Below, one piece after another: positions 1 to 7,394 of a stretch of DNA of 29,637 bases (its first letter is position 1; each line of letters begins with the position of its first letter). The notes beneath the pieces are model-generated. The model worked only from the letters and a program-made list of their open reading frames with translations. It ran no database searches and was not told the DNA's origin. This DNA is from UKL13-2 sp038236905. Its GTDB lineage: Bacteria; Pseudomonadota; Gammaproteobacteria; Burkholderiales; Usitatibacteraceae. Both the position numbers and the translations under genes were made by a program. The DNA lies in NCBI GenBank assembly GCA_038236905.1, contig JBBRZG010000036.1, positions 1-29,637 on the forward strand, in the 5' to 3' direction.

Positions 1-327
1 ATTCGCGCGCTAGGCCGTCAATTGATTCGCGTGATTTGGGCGCTGGTGAAAAACAACCGGGCGTACGAAACTCGCTAGCGCCGCGGGTAATTGCTGCACG
101 CCGCTTAGGGCAGTGCGGCCAGACGTATCCACGGCGGCGGGCGGGCGCTTCGACCCGCATGAATGCACGCCGCGGTGGGGAAGTCGTGTTCGCTCTTCGC
201 GCAATTCTCGACAAAAAACACTTGCAATTTCTAGCGGGATGGTCAGACTCCATTTAAACAAAAGTCCTTTATCGGCGGGCATCTCCAACCATAAATGCCT
301 GAAAACACCGGCCAATAATAGTGTTTG
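1..327. other. No recognisable gene (window start)
   Basis: This stretch has overlapping short open frames on both strands, but none gives a protein I recognise, and none has a convincing ribosome binding site. The arginine-rich composition of the translations is typical of out-of-frame reading. It lies directly downstream of the broken S9 peptidase remnant and may be further decayed sequence or the edge of a gene outside the window. Confidence 0.5.
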
Positions 328-682
328 TTACTTCTTCAGATTCTTATCCAAGAAGCTAAAGATGCGTTCGTACGACTCCAACGTGTTCTTCTTCTTCGAA
401 AATCCGTGCCCCTCATCCGCGAACACCACGTACTCCACCGGTACGCCGTTCTTCTTGATCGCCTCAACGATATCGTCGTTCACGGCTTTGATGACGCGCG
501 GGTCGTTCGCGCCTTGAATGACAATCATCGGTTTGCGGATTTCTTTGGCGTGGAACAGCGGTGAGGTTGCCATGAGGAATTCACGATCTTTGACCGGGTC
601 GCCGATTTCTTCGTATAGAGCCTTGCGTTGTGCTTCCCACAAAGTGGGATGCTTTCGAGCGTACGCATGTTGATTGGCGTCA
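328..682 (-). pseudogene. S9 prolyl-oligopeptidase family peptidase, 3' remnant with frameshift
   Basis: The open part (328-642) matches the C-terminal end of the alpha/beta-hydrolase domain of S9 peptidases. It has the block GDPVKDREFLMATSPL, the catalytic-Asp motif QGANDPRV and the catalytic-His motif DEGHGF, and ends in a normal C-terminus (FLDKNLKK). Upstream, the neighbouring frame reads TPINMRTLESIPL, which aligns with the family stretch that normally runs directly into the WEAQRK block. One base therefore appears to be missing near 642-646. Beyond about 682-700 the family resemblance ends, so the propeller domain and the nucleophile serine (GGSYGG region) are absent. It cannot make an active enzyme. 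The frameshift is read directly from the two frames; the family call is from memory of the motifs. Confidence 0.8.
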
Positions 683-888
683 CGGCGTCGGCATCACTGT
701 TCATAACACTTGATTTTGCTCTGACCCTAAAAGCTTCCCTAGCAACTCAGTTCTTTCCACATGTAGCTGGTCTTCGGTTTGGCTTGCTCGGAACGTTCAT
801 TGTTTGGGGGACGTTTAGCTTACTTGTCTGCATCGCCATCATGCTGGCGGTTGCACAAATAGATAATCCAATAGGCCGCTCAAATTAA
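628..888 (+). CDS. Short hydrophobic reading frame of doubtful status
   Basis: This is an 86-residue frame whose second half holds one strong hydrophobic stretch (roughly residues 48-78, LLGTFIVWGTFSLLVCIAIM), long enough for a single membrane helix. I do not recognise a family. Its first ~25 codons lie antisense to the S9 peptidase remnant. If anything real is here, it is more likely the tail of a membrane protein joined at the breakpoint near 690-700 than a complete gene. There is no good ribosome binding site. It could also be chance. Confidence 0.2.
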   Translation: MCFPQSGMLSSVRMLIGVTASASLFITLDFALTLKASLATQFFPHVAGLRFGLLGTFIVWGTFSLLVCIAIMLAVAQIDNPIGRSN

Positions 889-949
889 GTAGCCCGGCTT
901 TAAAACGACGCCATGACTCCCGCCAATACTTGTTGTTAGCTCCCGCTCA

Positions 950-1894
950 TTAATACCCAACTTGCCGATTCACCGTCTTCGGCACGTCGCCACTCGCGCG
1001 ATACCGCGCGATATTTTCCGCGACTACTTTCGCGGCGCTCTTGCGATGCGTGGGTGCTGATATATGGGGCAGTACCGTTATCGTTCGGTGATGCCATAAC
1101 GCGCTTTCGGTGGGCAGTGGCTCGACTTCAAACACGTCGAGCACCGCGTGCGAAAGTGTGTTGTGATCAAGGGCGGTAATGAGATCGGATGTGTTGACGA
1201 TGGCGCCGCGGCCGAAATTGATTAACGCCGCGTTGGCTTTGAAGTGCGCTAGGCGATCACGGTTGAGCAGGTTACGGGTCTGGGTAGTGAGCGGGAGCAG
1301 ACACACGACGATATCCGCTTGAGCCACGACGTCGTTAAGCGTGGCGTCGCCAAAAAATGTTTTAACACCTTCCATGTTTTTTTGCGCGCGCGACCAACCG
1401 ATCACATCGAAGCCATTAGCCACAAGTGTTCGCGCGGCGCGCGCACCCATGTGGCCGAGACCTAATATCGCCACCCGCCGCTCGCTCGGCAAACGAAACG
1501 GTTGCGCCTGCCACACGCGGGCACGCTGCTGCGCGGCATAGGCGGGCATATCGCGATGAAGGTACAGTGTCCACGCCAATACGGCCTCGGCCATGGTCGC
1601 AGCTAGTTGCGGATCTTCGAGCCGGACGATACCAATGTTTGGATTGCGCAATTCAGTCAGCAATCGCTCGACGCCTGCCCACAAACTCTGCACCCACTGT
1701 AGCGCGGGCAGTTGGTCGAGCTGCGCGGGATCAGGATTGGCGACGATAGCAACGCTTGCAGTCGCACGCTCATCAGCACTCAATTGTTGAAAAGCGACGA
1801 TGCGTTCTTGCGGCATTGCCGCTGATAGTGCTGCGATCCATGCGGCGGTTTCTGCATCGTTGCCGCGCGCCACGAAGGGAATTATTTTCTGCAA
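950..1894 (-). CDS. ghrA: D-2-hydroxyacid dehydrogenase, glyoxylate/hydroxypyruvate reductase A type
   Basis: This is a complete 314-residue member of the NAD(P)-dependent D-isomer 2-hydroxyacid dehydrogenases, the length expected for GhrA. It should reduce glyoxylate and hydroxypyruvate to glycolate and D-glycerate in the cytoplasm. The Rossmann motif is visible as LGLGHMGARAARTL (about residue 143 on), followed by GWSR, which suggests NADPH preference. The catalytic triad is present: Arg in NFGRGAIV, Glu in DVFEVEPLP and His in LPHISAPT. The N-terminal substrate domain carries the GhrA-like WVQSLWAGVERLL block. It is transcribed away from the broken VOC gene, whose stop lies 58 bp upstream of this start with a 9-bp tandem repeat between them. 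GhrA is favoured over PdxB or SerA because of the short length and lack of extra C-terminal domains. Confidence 0.88.
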   Translation of the reverse strand: MQKIIPFVARGNDAETAAWIAALSAAMPQERIVAFQQLSADERATASVAIVANPDPAQLDQLPALQWVQSLWAGVERLLTELRNPNIGIVRLEDPQLAATMAEAVLAWTLYLHRDMPAYAAQQRARVWQAQPFRLPSERRVAILGLGHMGARAARTLVANGFDVIGWSRAQKNMEGVKTFFGDATLNDVVAQADIVVCLLPLTTQTRNLLNRDRLAHFKANAALINFGRGAIVNTSDLITALDHNTLSHAVLDVFEVEPLPTESALWHHRTITVLPHISAPTHRKSAAKVVAENIARYRASGDVPKTVNRQVGY

Positions 1895-1926
1895 AGGGTT
1901 GCTCGCTTGAAGTGGTCAATCCGGTG

Positions 1927-1962
1927 ATTGTGCTGATTGTGCCTATTGTGCTCATTGTGCAA
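1927..1962. repeat. Four tandem copies of a 9-bp unit (ATTGTGCNN)
   Basis: The units are attgtgctg, attgtgcct, attgtgctc and attgtgcaa, back to back. The repeat covers the stop codon of the broken VOC gene and sits between it and the start of the ghrA-like gene. It may be a simple slippage product. A role as a regulatory site upstream of ghrA is possible but unsupported. Confidence 0.8.
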
Positions 1963-2377
1963 ATAGTTTTTCGAATTCCGCAAAGCCTTTAATTTCAATC
2001 GGGTTGCCGAAGGGATCGTTGAAAAACATCGTGCCTTGTTCGCCTGCTTCGCCTGGAAAGCGAATGCCCGGACGAATCACAAAATCGATGGTTGCCGATT
2101 CAAGTTGCTTGGCCAAAATTAGCCAATCTTGCATCGGCAGAACCACGCCAAAATGCGGCATTGGCACCATCACATCGCCGACGCGACCGGTCGGCTCAGA
2201 TACAAACGGCGTGCCGAGATGCAGCGAGATTTGATGGCCGAAAAAATCGAAATCGACCCAGGTGTCGGTGGAACGGCCTTCCGCGCAACCGAGCGTGCGA
2301 CCTTAAAATTCGCGCGCCACCTCAAGATCCGTGACATGAAACGCCAGATGAAAGCGTGATTGGGAATGATTTTGCAT
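1952..2377 (-). pseudogene. VOC/glyoxalase family protein interrupted by an in-frame TAA
   Basis: The frame from the ATG at 2377 to the TGA at 1952 is 142 codons, the usual size of a single-domain VOC (vicinal oxygen chelate) protein. It reads MQNHSQSRFHLAFHVTDLE..., then VAREF, then TAA at 2303-2305, then continues in the same frame with GRTLGCAEGRSTDTWVDF and the C-terminal NDPFGNPIEIKGF motif. The family normally has Tyr after Phe here (AREFYG-type), so TAC or TAT to TAA is a single-base nonsense change. After the stop, the first ATG in frame is at 2173, which would give only the C-terminal half, so a fold-complete product is unlikely. The family includes dioxygenases and glyoxalase-like enzymes; the substrate is unknown. 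A read error cannot be excluded. Confidence 0.85.
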
Positions 2378-2473
2378 GTCTCTAAATGATCAAAGAATAA
2401 GAAAATAAGTATCGCATTGATGCGCTCGACATGTCCTGCGCAGCAAAGCGTGCTTGGAAGCGGTGACGTAGCG

Positions 2474-2479
2474 TAAAAT
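2474..2479 (+). promoter_or_regulatory. Possible -10 element for the ribB operon
   Basis: TAAAAT lies about 130 nt upstream of the proposed ribB start in an otherwise gene-free stretch. No convincing -35 is placed at the right distance (TGCTTG at 17 nt is weak). I searched the 2390-2608 leader for the conserved core of the FMN riboswitch and did not find it. Confidence 0.25.
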
Positions 2480-2608
2480 GGCGGAAATTTAAGTTGAGTA
2501 GATTTGCCTCATTTTCATTGAACAAACTCCAGCATTGACGAGCTTCTACAAGCATAAGTGCTCCAGAAACCCCGCCAGATAAGGCGTTTACATTTTGAAA
2601 GTCGACCT

Positions 2609-3727
2609 GTGACCATTTCCACTACCGCAGAAATTATTGAGGACATCCGCCAGGGAAAAATGGTGGTGATTGCTGACGCCGAAGATCGGGAGAACGAAGG
2701 CGACTTGTTGATGGCGGCTGATTTTGTGACGCCGGAAGCGATCAACTTTATGGCTACTCACGCTCGTGGCTTGATCTGCATGCCGATTTTGGAAGATCAT
2801 GCGCGGCGATTGAATTTAATGCCGATGGTGGCCGATAACCGCACCTCGCACGGCACGGCGTTTACGGCGTCGATTGAGGCCGCGACCGGTGTTTCTACCG
2901 GGATCTCTGCCGCCGATCGGGCGCGTACCGTGCGGGTAGCGGCGGCTCGCGGCGCGCGCGCAGAAGACATTGTTCAACCGGGACATATTTTTCCGCTGAT
3001 TGCGAAAACCGGTGGTGTGCTGATGCGCGCCGGCCATACCGAGGCGACGTGTGATTTGGCGCAATTGGCAGGGCTGCATCCGGCGGGCGTGATTTGTGAA
3101 ATTCTGAATGATGATGGCTCGATGGCGCGGTTGCCGGATTTGATGACGTTCGCAAAGAAACACAGCCTGAAAGTTGGCACGATTGCGGATTTGATTCGCC
3201 ACCGCTCGATCACCGAAACGCTGGTGGAATTGGTCTCAGAGCGAACCATCGCCACGCCTTATGGCAATTTCAAATTGCATGCGTTCCATGACAAAACGGC
3301 GAATGAGGTTCATCTGGCGCTGACCCGGGGCGAAATCAAGCCGGATATGCCGGTGCTGACGCGCGTACACGAGCCATTTACGTCGCTCGATTTGTTTGAA
3401 TTTGAAGGGGGCCGCCATGCCTATTCTGTGGCAGAGGCAATGCGAATTATTGCAATGGAAGGCACCGGCGTGATTGTGCTGTTGCGCCGAAGTGAAGATG
3501 CTGCCTCGATTCTCGAGCGGCTAAATCCTCCCATCGAAACACCACCCCGCAAAAATAAATGGGACCCGCGGATGCACGGGATTGGCGCGCAGATTTTGCG
3601 CGCACTCAATGTGCGTAAAATGCGCGTGCTTTCATGGCCGAAGAAAATTCCTTCGATGGCCGGTTTTGATTTGGAAGTTGTGGAATACGTGTCGCCGTCG
3701 GCTGAACGTAAATTAAAAGCGGTGTAG
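2609..3727 (+). CDS. ribB: 3,4-dihydroxy-2-butanone-4-phosphate synthase with degenerate GTP cyclohydrolase II domain
   Basis: It converts ribulose 5-phosphate to 3,4-dihydroxy-2-butanone 4-phosphate, the four-carbon precursor of riboflavin. Residues ~1-200 are a full RibB domain, with the acidic active-site motif DAEDRENEGDL, TSHGTAFTASIEA and RAGHTEATCDLAQLAGL. Residues ~205-372 have the GTP cyclohydrolase II fold, starting TPYGNFKLHAF. However, the zinc-binding cysteine block is missing: where active enzymes have the Cys...SLRCDCG region, this has EPFTSLDLFEFEGGRHAYS. The second domain is thus probably not a cyclohydrolase, and a separate RibA must exist elsewhere. I chose the GTG at 2609 because the protein then begins VTISTTAEIIEDIR, where RibB proteins normally start. 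A GTG at 2558 would add 17 poorly conserved residues. ribH follows after 17 nt. Confidence 0.9.
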   Translation: MTISTTAEIIEDIRQGKMVVIADAEDRENEGDLLMAADFVTPEAINFMATHARGLICMPILEDHARRLNLMPMVADNRTSHGTAFTASIEAATGVSTGISAADRARTVRVAAARGARAEDIVQPGHIFPLIAKTGGVLMRAGHTEATCDLAQLAGLHPAGVICEILNDDGSMARLPDLMTFAKKHSLKVGTIADLIRHRSITETLVELVSERTIATPYGNFKLHAFHDKTANEVHLALTRGEIKPDMPVLTRVHEPFTSLDLFEFEGGRHAYSVAEAMRIIAMEGTGVIVLLRRSEDAASILERLNPPIETPPRKNKWDPRMHGIGAQILRALNVRKMRVLSWPKKIPSMAGFDLEVVEYVSPSAERKLKAV

Positions 3728-3744
3728 GAAGAGATTTAAAAATA

Positions 3745-4215
3745 ATGAATTTGATCAAATCCAATCTGGCGGGTCATGGTTTACGCATCGGCATTGTGCA
3801 GAGCCGATTTAACGAACCGGTGGTCAATAAAATGACGGCGGCCTGTGTCGCGGAATTGCACAAGCTCGGTGTTGAGGCCACGCATATCGACCATATTAGT
3901 GTTCCCGGTGCGCTGGAAATTCCGCTGGCTTTGCAGACGCTGGCACTGACCCACGAATATGCGGCGCTGATTGCGATTGGCGCGGTGATTCGTGGCGAAA
4001 CTTATCATTTTGAAGTGGTGTCGAACGAATCGTGTCGCGGCGTGATGGATGTGATGCTAGAAACCGGCGTACCAATTGCGAATGGCATCCTGACAACAGA
4101 ATCAGACGCGCAGGCAGAGGCGCGGGTACTGGAAAAAGGTGCCGATTGCGCACGTGCCGCGATTGAAATGGCGAATACTCTCGCTGCAATATCAACATTG
4201 AAAGACGCGCGATGA
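3745..4215 (+). CDS. ribH: 6,7-dimethyl-8-ribityllumazine synthase
   Basis: It condenses 5-amino-6-ribitylamino-uracil with 3,4-dihydroxy-2-butanone 4-phosphate, the product of the preceding gene, in the penultimate step of riboflavin synthesis. The 156-residue length is normal. Diagnostic motifs are IVQSRFNEPVVNKM near the N-terminus, the substrate-binding VPGALEIPLAL, GAVIRGETYHFEVV with its catalytic His, and the late NGILTTESDAQAEAR. A purine-rich GGAAGAG precedes the ATG by about 12 nt. The stop overlaps the nusB start by four bases (ATGA), indicating translational coupling. Confidence 0.96.
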   Translation: MNLIKSNLAGHGLRIGIVQSRFNEPVVNKMTAACVAELHKLGVEATHIDHISVPGALEIPLALQTLALTHEYAALIAIGAVIRGETYHFEVVSNESCRGVMDVMLETGVPIANGILTTESDAQAEARVLEKGADCARAAIEMANTLAAISTLKDAR

Positions 4216-4895
4216 AAAGCCTGGTGGATGCTTTAGAAGCGAAAGCACTGTCCGGCGGCGCGCAGGCGGTCGGTGGGAAAAAACCTGTTCAAAATTTGAT
4301 CACACCTGAGTCCACTTTCTTGGATTCGGCCGGTGCGCTGGCTAGTTCAGAAAAAGACATGGCAGCGGAAACAAAAAAAGCGCCGCCAAAAAGTGCGCGA
4401 CGTCGTTCGCGTGAATTTGCGTTACAGGCAATTTACCAGTGGCAAATCGCGGCGCATAGCCCCGGCGATCTCGAAGCACAATTTGCCGAGGCCGATGGAT
4501 TTAAGCGTGCCGATGTGCCGATGTTTTCGGTGTTGATGCGCGGCACGATCAAAGAATCACAGACCCTGATCGATCAACTCACGCCGCATCTGGACCGACC
4601 GTGGGCGGAAGTGAGTCCGATTGAGCGCAGCATTTTATTGCTGAGCAGTTTTGAGCTGATTCACACCTTGGAAACACCGTATCGCGTGATCCTCAACGAA
4701 GCCATCGAGCTGGCCAAATCGTTCGGTGGCACCGATGGGCATAAATACGTCAACGGTATTTTGGACAAGCTGGCGGCGATCATTCGTGCAGATGAAATCT
4801 CGCATCAAGGCGCAAATGGAGTGCCTGTGAAAAAACGCGCGGCTTCGGTGCCGACCGTGACGGTCAAGTCGCGCCGAACGCCTAGGCCGGATTAG
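4212..4895 (+). CDS. nusB: Transcription antitermination factor NusB with long terminal extensions
   Basis: NusB pairs with NusE (ribosomal protein S10) on boxA RNA to stop premature termination in rRNA operons. The core domain lies at about residues 62-193: RRRSREFALQAIYQWQ, then PHLDRPWAEVSPIERSILL, and the end motif NEAIELAKSFGGTDGHKYVNGILDKLA. Typical NusB is 130-170 residues; this one is 227. About 60 extra residues precede the core and about 33 Lys/Arg/Thr-rich residues follow it. The ATG at 4212 overlaps the ribH stop (ATGA), which favours this start. The in-frame ATG at 4359 (MAAETKKAPPKSA) would give a more usual length but has only a weak Shine-Dalgarno. Confidence 0.93.
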   Translation: MKSLVDALEAKALSGGAQAVGGKKPVQNLITPESTFLDSAGALASSEKDMAAETKKAPPKSARRRSREFALQAIYQWQIAAHSPGDLEAQFAEADGFKRADVPMFSVLMRGTIKESQTLIDQLTPHLDRPWAEVSPIERSILLLSSFELIHTLETPYRVILNEAIELAKSFGGTDGHKYVNGILDKLAAIIRADEISHQGANGVPVKKRAASVPTVTVKSRRTPRPD

Positions 4896-4956
4896 CGCTT
4901 GCACAACCCGCGCCGAACGATACTGCTAGCACTGGCGCGGAGTTTCAGCCAAAAAC

Positions 4957-5973
4957 ATGCCACGAGCGCCGTCTAGCTTGACTCCTGAATTTAATCTTAT
5001 TGCCCGCTACTTTACCCGACCCGCCAAACGCGCGGTGATGGGAGTGGGAGACGATTGTGCGCTGGTCAAAATCTCGGCGGGCTGCGAACTGGCGATTTCA
5101 ACGGATACGCTGGTGGAGGGAGCGCATTTTTTCGCGGGGGCCAATGCTGAAAAGCTCGGCCACAAGGCGCTCGCCGTCAATTTGTCCGATCTCGCCGCTA
5201 TGGGAGCGACGCCAAAATATGTGCTGCTGGCCCTGACCTTGCCGGGCATTGATGAGGCGTGGCTTGCTGAATTTTCGCGCGGGCTTTTTACGCTGGCCGA
5301 TGAGTTCAATGTTGAATTGATCGGCGGCGACACGACCCGCGGGCCGCTGTCGATGACGCTGACGGTAATGGGCGAAATCGAAGCAGGGCGGGCCTTACGC
5401 CGCGACCGCGCGCAAATTGGCGATGATATTTGGGTATCCGGCAGTTTGGGCGGCGCGGCGCTGGCGTTGATGCACATGCAGGGTAAGGTTGAACTATCGC
5501 CCAATGTGTTTGCGCAGATTGAAAGTCGGCTGCATCAGCCCACTCCGCGTATCGGGTTGGGAGGTGCGTTGATCGGACTGGCACACGCGGCGATCGATTT
5601 ATCTGACGGACTGGTGGCGGATTTATCGCATATCTGTGAGCGGTCGAATTTGAGTGCGCGGATTGAATATGACCATCTGCCTTTGGCTGCAGCGTTAGTT
5701 GCGCTGGATACCGATCTGGCAGCCAACGTTGCAAACGAGTGCGCGCTTGCCGGTGGTGATGATTACGAGCTTTGTTTTACGGCGGCTTCATCCGCACGAT
5801 CCCGAATCGAGTGGGCGGGTGAGGCATGCGGCTTAGCCGTAACTAGGATTGGCAGCATGCATGCTTTGGACCCGGGCAGATGGGTGAAAGTGGTCGATGC
5901 GTCGGGGCGAGATGTAGCGCTGACGAAATCAGGCTACGATCACTTCTCCGCAACAGCCGAGAAATCATCATAA
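4957..5973 (+). CDS. thiL: Thiamine-monophosphate kinase
   Basis: It phosphorylates thiamine monophosphate to the cofactor thiamine diphosphate using ATP, in the cytoplasm. The 338-residue length is typical. Family motifs appear in order: GVGDDCALV (about residue 30), STDTLVEGAHF, HKALAVNLSDLAAMGATPK, GGDTTRGPLS, IDLSDGLVADL and AGGDDYELCF. These include the acidic residues that hold the nucleotide and magnesium. It lies 61 nt after nusB in the standard betaproteobacterial order. No strong Shine-Dalgarno is visible, but the start fits the family. Its 3' end overlaps the longest pgpA frame. Confidence 0.95.
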   Translation: MPRAPSSLTPEFNLIARYFTRPAKRAVMGVGDDCALVKISAGCELAISTDTLVEGAHFFAGANAEKLGHKALAVNLSDLAAMGATPKYVLLALTLPGIDEAWLAEFSRGLFTLADEFNVELIGGDTTRGPLSMTLTVMGEIEAGRALRRDRAQIGDDIWVSGSLGGAALALMHMQGKVELSPNVFAQIESRLHQPTPRIGLGGALIGLAHAAIDLSDGLVADLSHICERSNLSARIEYDHLPLAAALVALDTDLAANVANECALAGGDDYELCFTAASSARSRIEWAGEACGLAVTRIGSMHALDPGRWVKVVDASGRDVALTKSGYDHFSATAEKSS

Positions 5974-6476
5974 AACCGACGCGCGAATTTTTATTCAAAC
6001 ACCCTGCACATTTTATTGCGCTCGGCTTTGGCTCGGGGCTGGCACCAAAAGCGCCCGGCACGTTTGGCACGCTGGCAGCGTTGCCGATTTATGCACTGAT
6101 AATGTGGCTCGGCGGTTCATGGTTGAGCGGCACCACGCTGTTGTCCATCACCGCCACGCTACTTTTTTTCATCGGTATTTGGGCCTCTGGCGTGACGGGT
6201 GCTGCGCTGGGGGTATCGGATCATAGTGATATCGTGATCGATGAAATTGCCGCATTTTTACTGATTTTGGTTTTCACTCCGCCAAGCTGGCCATGGGTCG
6301 TAGTCGCATTCGTTTTGTTCAGGGTATTTGATATCCTTAAACCGTGGCCGATTAGCGTCGCGGACCGTCGCATCAAGGGTGGTTTCGGGGTCATGTTTGA
6401 TGATCTGCTGGCGGCAATTTTCACGATCATCTGTTTGTGGTTTTTGCGATCAATTTTTGTGGGGGTCACGCTATGA
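5880..6476 (+). CDS. pgpA: Phosphatidylglycerophosphatase A
   Basis: This inner-membrane enzyme removes the phosphate from phosphatidylglycerophosphate to give phosphatidylglycerol. The sequence shows HPAHFIALGFGSGLAPKAPG, the acidic motif DIVIDEIAAF, then FRVFDILKPWPISVADR, and several membrane helices. The family normally begins a few residues before the HPAHF block, which here falls right at the thiL stop codon. No ATG, GTG or TTG lies in frame between the ATG at 5880 and that block. Either the protein carries about 40 extra residues with a 94-nt overlap into thiL, or it starts at a rare codon (ATC/ATA near 5962-5970). The stop overlaps the ugpQ start (ATGA). Function is secure; the start is not. 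Confidence 0.9.
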   Translation: MGESGRCVGARCSADEIRLRSLLRNSREIIIKPTREFLFKHPAHFIALGFGSGLAPKAPGTFGTLAALPIYALIMWLGGSWLSGTTLLSITATLLFFIGIWASGVTGAALGVSDHSDIVIDEIAAFLLILVFTPPSWPWVVVAFVLFRVFDILKPWPISVADRRIKGGFGVMFDDLLAAIFTIICLWFLRSIFVGVTL

Positions 6477-7333
6477 GTAACGCTCAAAGAAACACGGTTA
6501 AAGATATTGTTGACCAATGGCCTTACCCGACCTTGTTTGCACATCGCGGCGCGGGCAAGTACGCGCCTGAAAACACGCTTGCGGCAATTAAGCTCGGGGC
6601 CGCACACCAATACTGCGGTTTTGAGTTTGATGTGAAATTATCCGGCGAGGGCGTCGCGATATTGATGCATGACGACAAGCTGGAACGCACCACCAACGGT
6701 CACGGCGCGGTCGCCGCCGCGACCATTGCCGAATTGGAGCAGCTCGATGCGGGCTCTTGGCATAGCGCTGAATTTGCAGGCGAAAAAATACCCCGATTTT
6801 CAGCCGTCACGAAATATCTGCACGGTCATGGTCTGATGGCGAATGTTGAAATCAAGCCTTGTTACGGGCGCGAAATTGAGACCGGCAAACAAGTGGCGGA
6901 GATGTGCGTTGAGAGCTGGCAGGACCGGCACGTCAAACCACTCATTTCATCATTCAGCGAATTGTCACTGGACGCGGCTCACAAGGTCGCGGGCGGTTAT
7001 CCGCTGGGTCTGCTCGTCACCACCCCATGCCCGGATCATTTGCCCACGCTGGAAGCGCTGGGGTGCGTTTCAATCCACGGTCATCATGGGTCGCTGGATG
7101 CGGACACGATCCGCTTTTTTCATGATCACGGTTATCGCGTGTTGACTTATACCGTGAACGATATTGATCGTGTGAGCCAGCTGCTGGCGTGGGGTGTGGA
7201 TGGCATATTTACCGATGAAATCGACAAAATGGCGAAGCAGTTTCCGGCCTGTCTGCTGCCTACAGGTAAACCGATGATGAACGAGCAAACCGACGAGATG
7301 GAATGGCTAAACGCTGTTCCGCCCATGCCTTGA
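6473..7333 (+). CDS. ugpQ: Glycerophosphodiester phosphodiesterase (cytoplasmic UgpQ type)
   Basis: It hydrolyses deacylated phospholipid diesters to sn-glycerol 3-phosphate and an alcohol. Motifs of the GDPD TIM barrel are FAHRGAGKYAPENT (catalytic His-Arg), HDDKLERTTNG (second catalytic His), NVEIKP with metal-binding Glu, and the late YTVNDIDRVSQLLAWGVDGIFTD, quoted here in part. There is no signal peptide, so it is cytoplasmic. The ATG at 6473 overlaps the pgpA stop, fixing the start; a longer frame upstream adds 12 unlikely residues. Many related operons have cinA/pncC at this place; here a phospholipid-turnover enzyme follows the phosphatidylglycerol enzyme, a plausible functional pairing. 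Confidence 0.92.
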   Translation: MSNAQRNTVKDIVDQWPYPTLFAHRGAGKYAPENTLAAIKLGAAHQYCGFEFDVKLSGEGVAILMHDDKLERTTNGHGAVAAATIAELEQLDAGSWHSAEFAGEKIPRFSAVTKYLHGHGLMANVEIKPCYGREIETGKQVAEMCVESWQDRHVKPLISSFSELSLDAAHKVAGGYPLGLLVTTPCPDHLPTLEALGCVSIHGHHGSLDADTIRFFHDHGYRVLTYTVNDIDRVSQLLAWGVDGIFTDEIDKMAKQFPACLLPTGKPMMNEQTDEMEWLNAVPPMP

Positions 7334-7394
7334 TGCAAGCTAAGTTTCGGTTGGGTACCATCGACAGGTTGCAGGATTTTTTTGAGGCATTTTT

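Noticed and set aside
2390..2608. FMN riboswitch in front of ribB
   Set aside because: The conserved GGGGAAATTCCC-like core and junction sequences of the element are not present in the leader.
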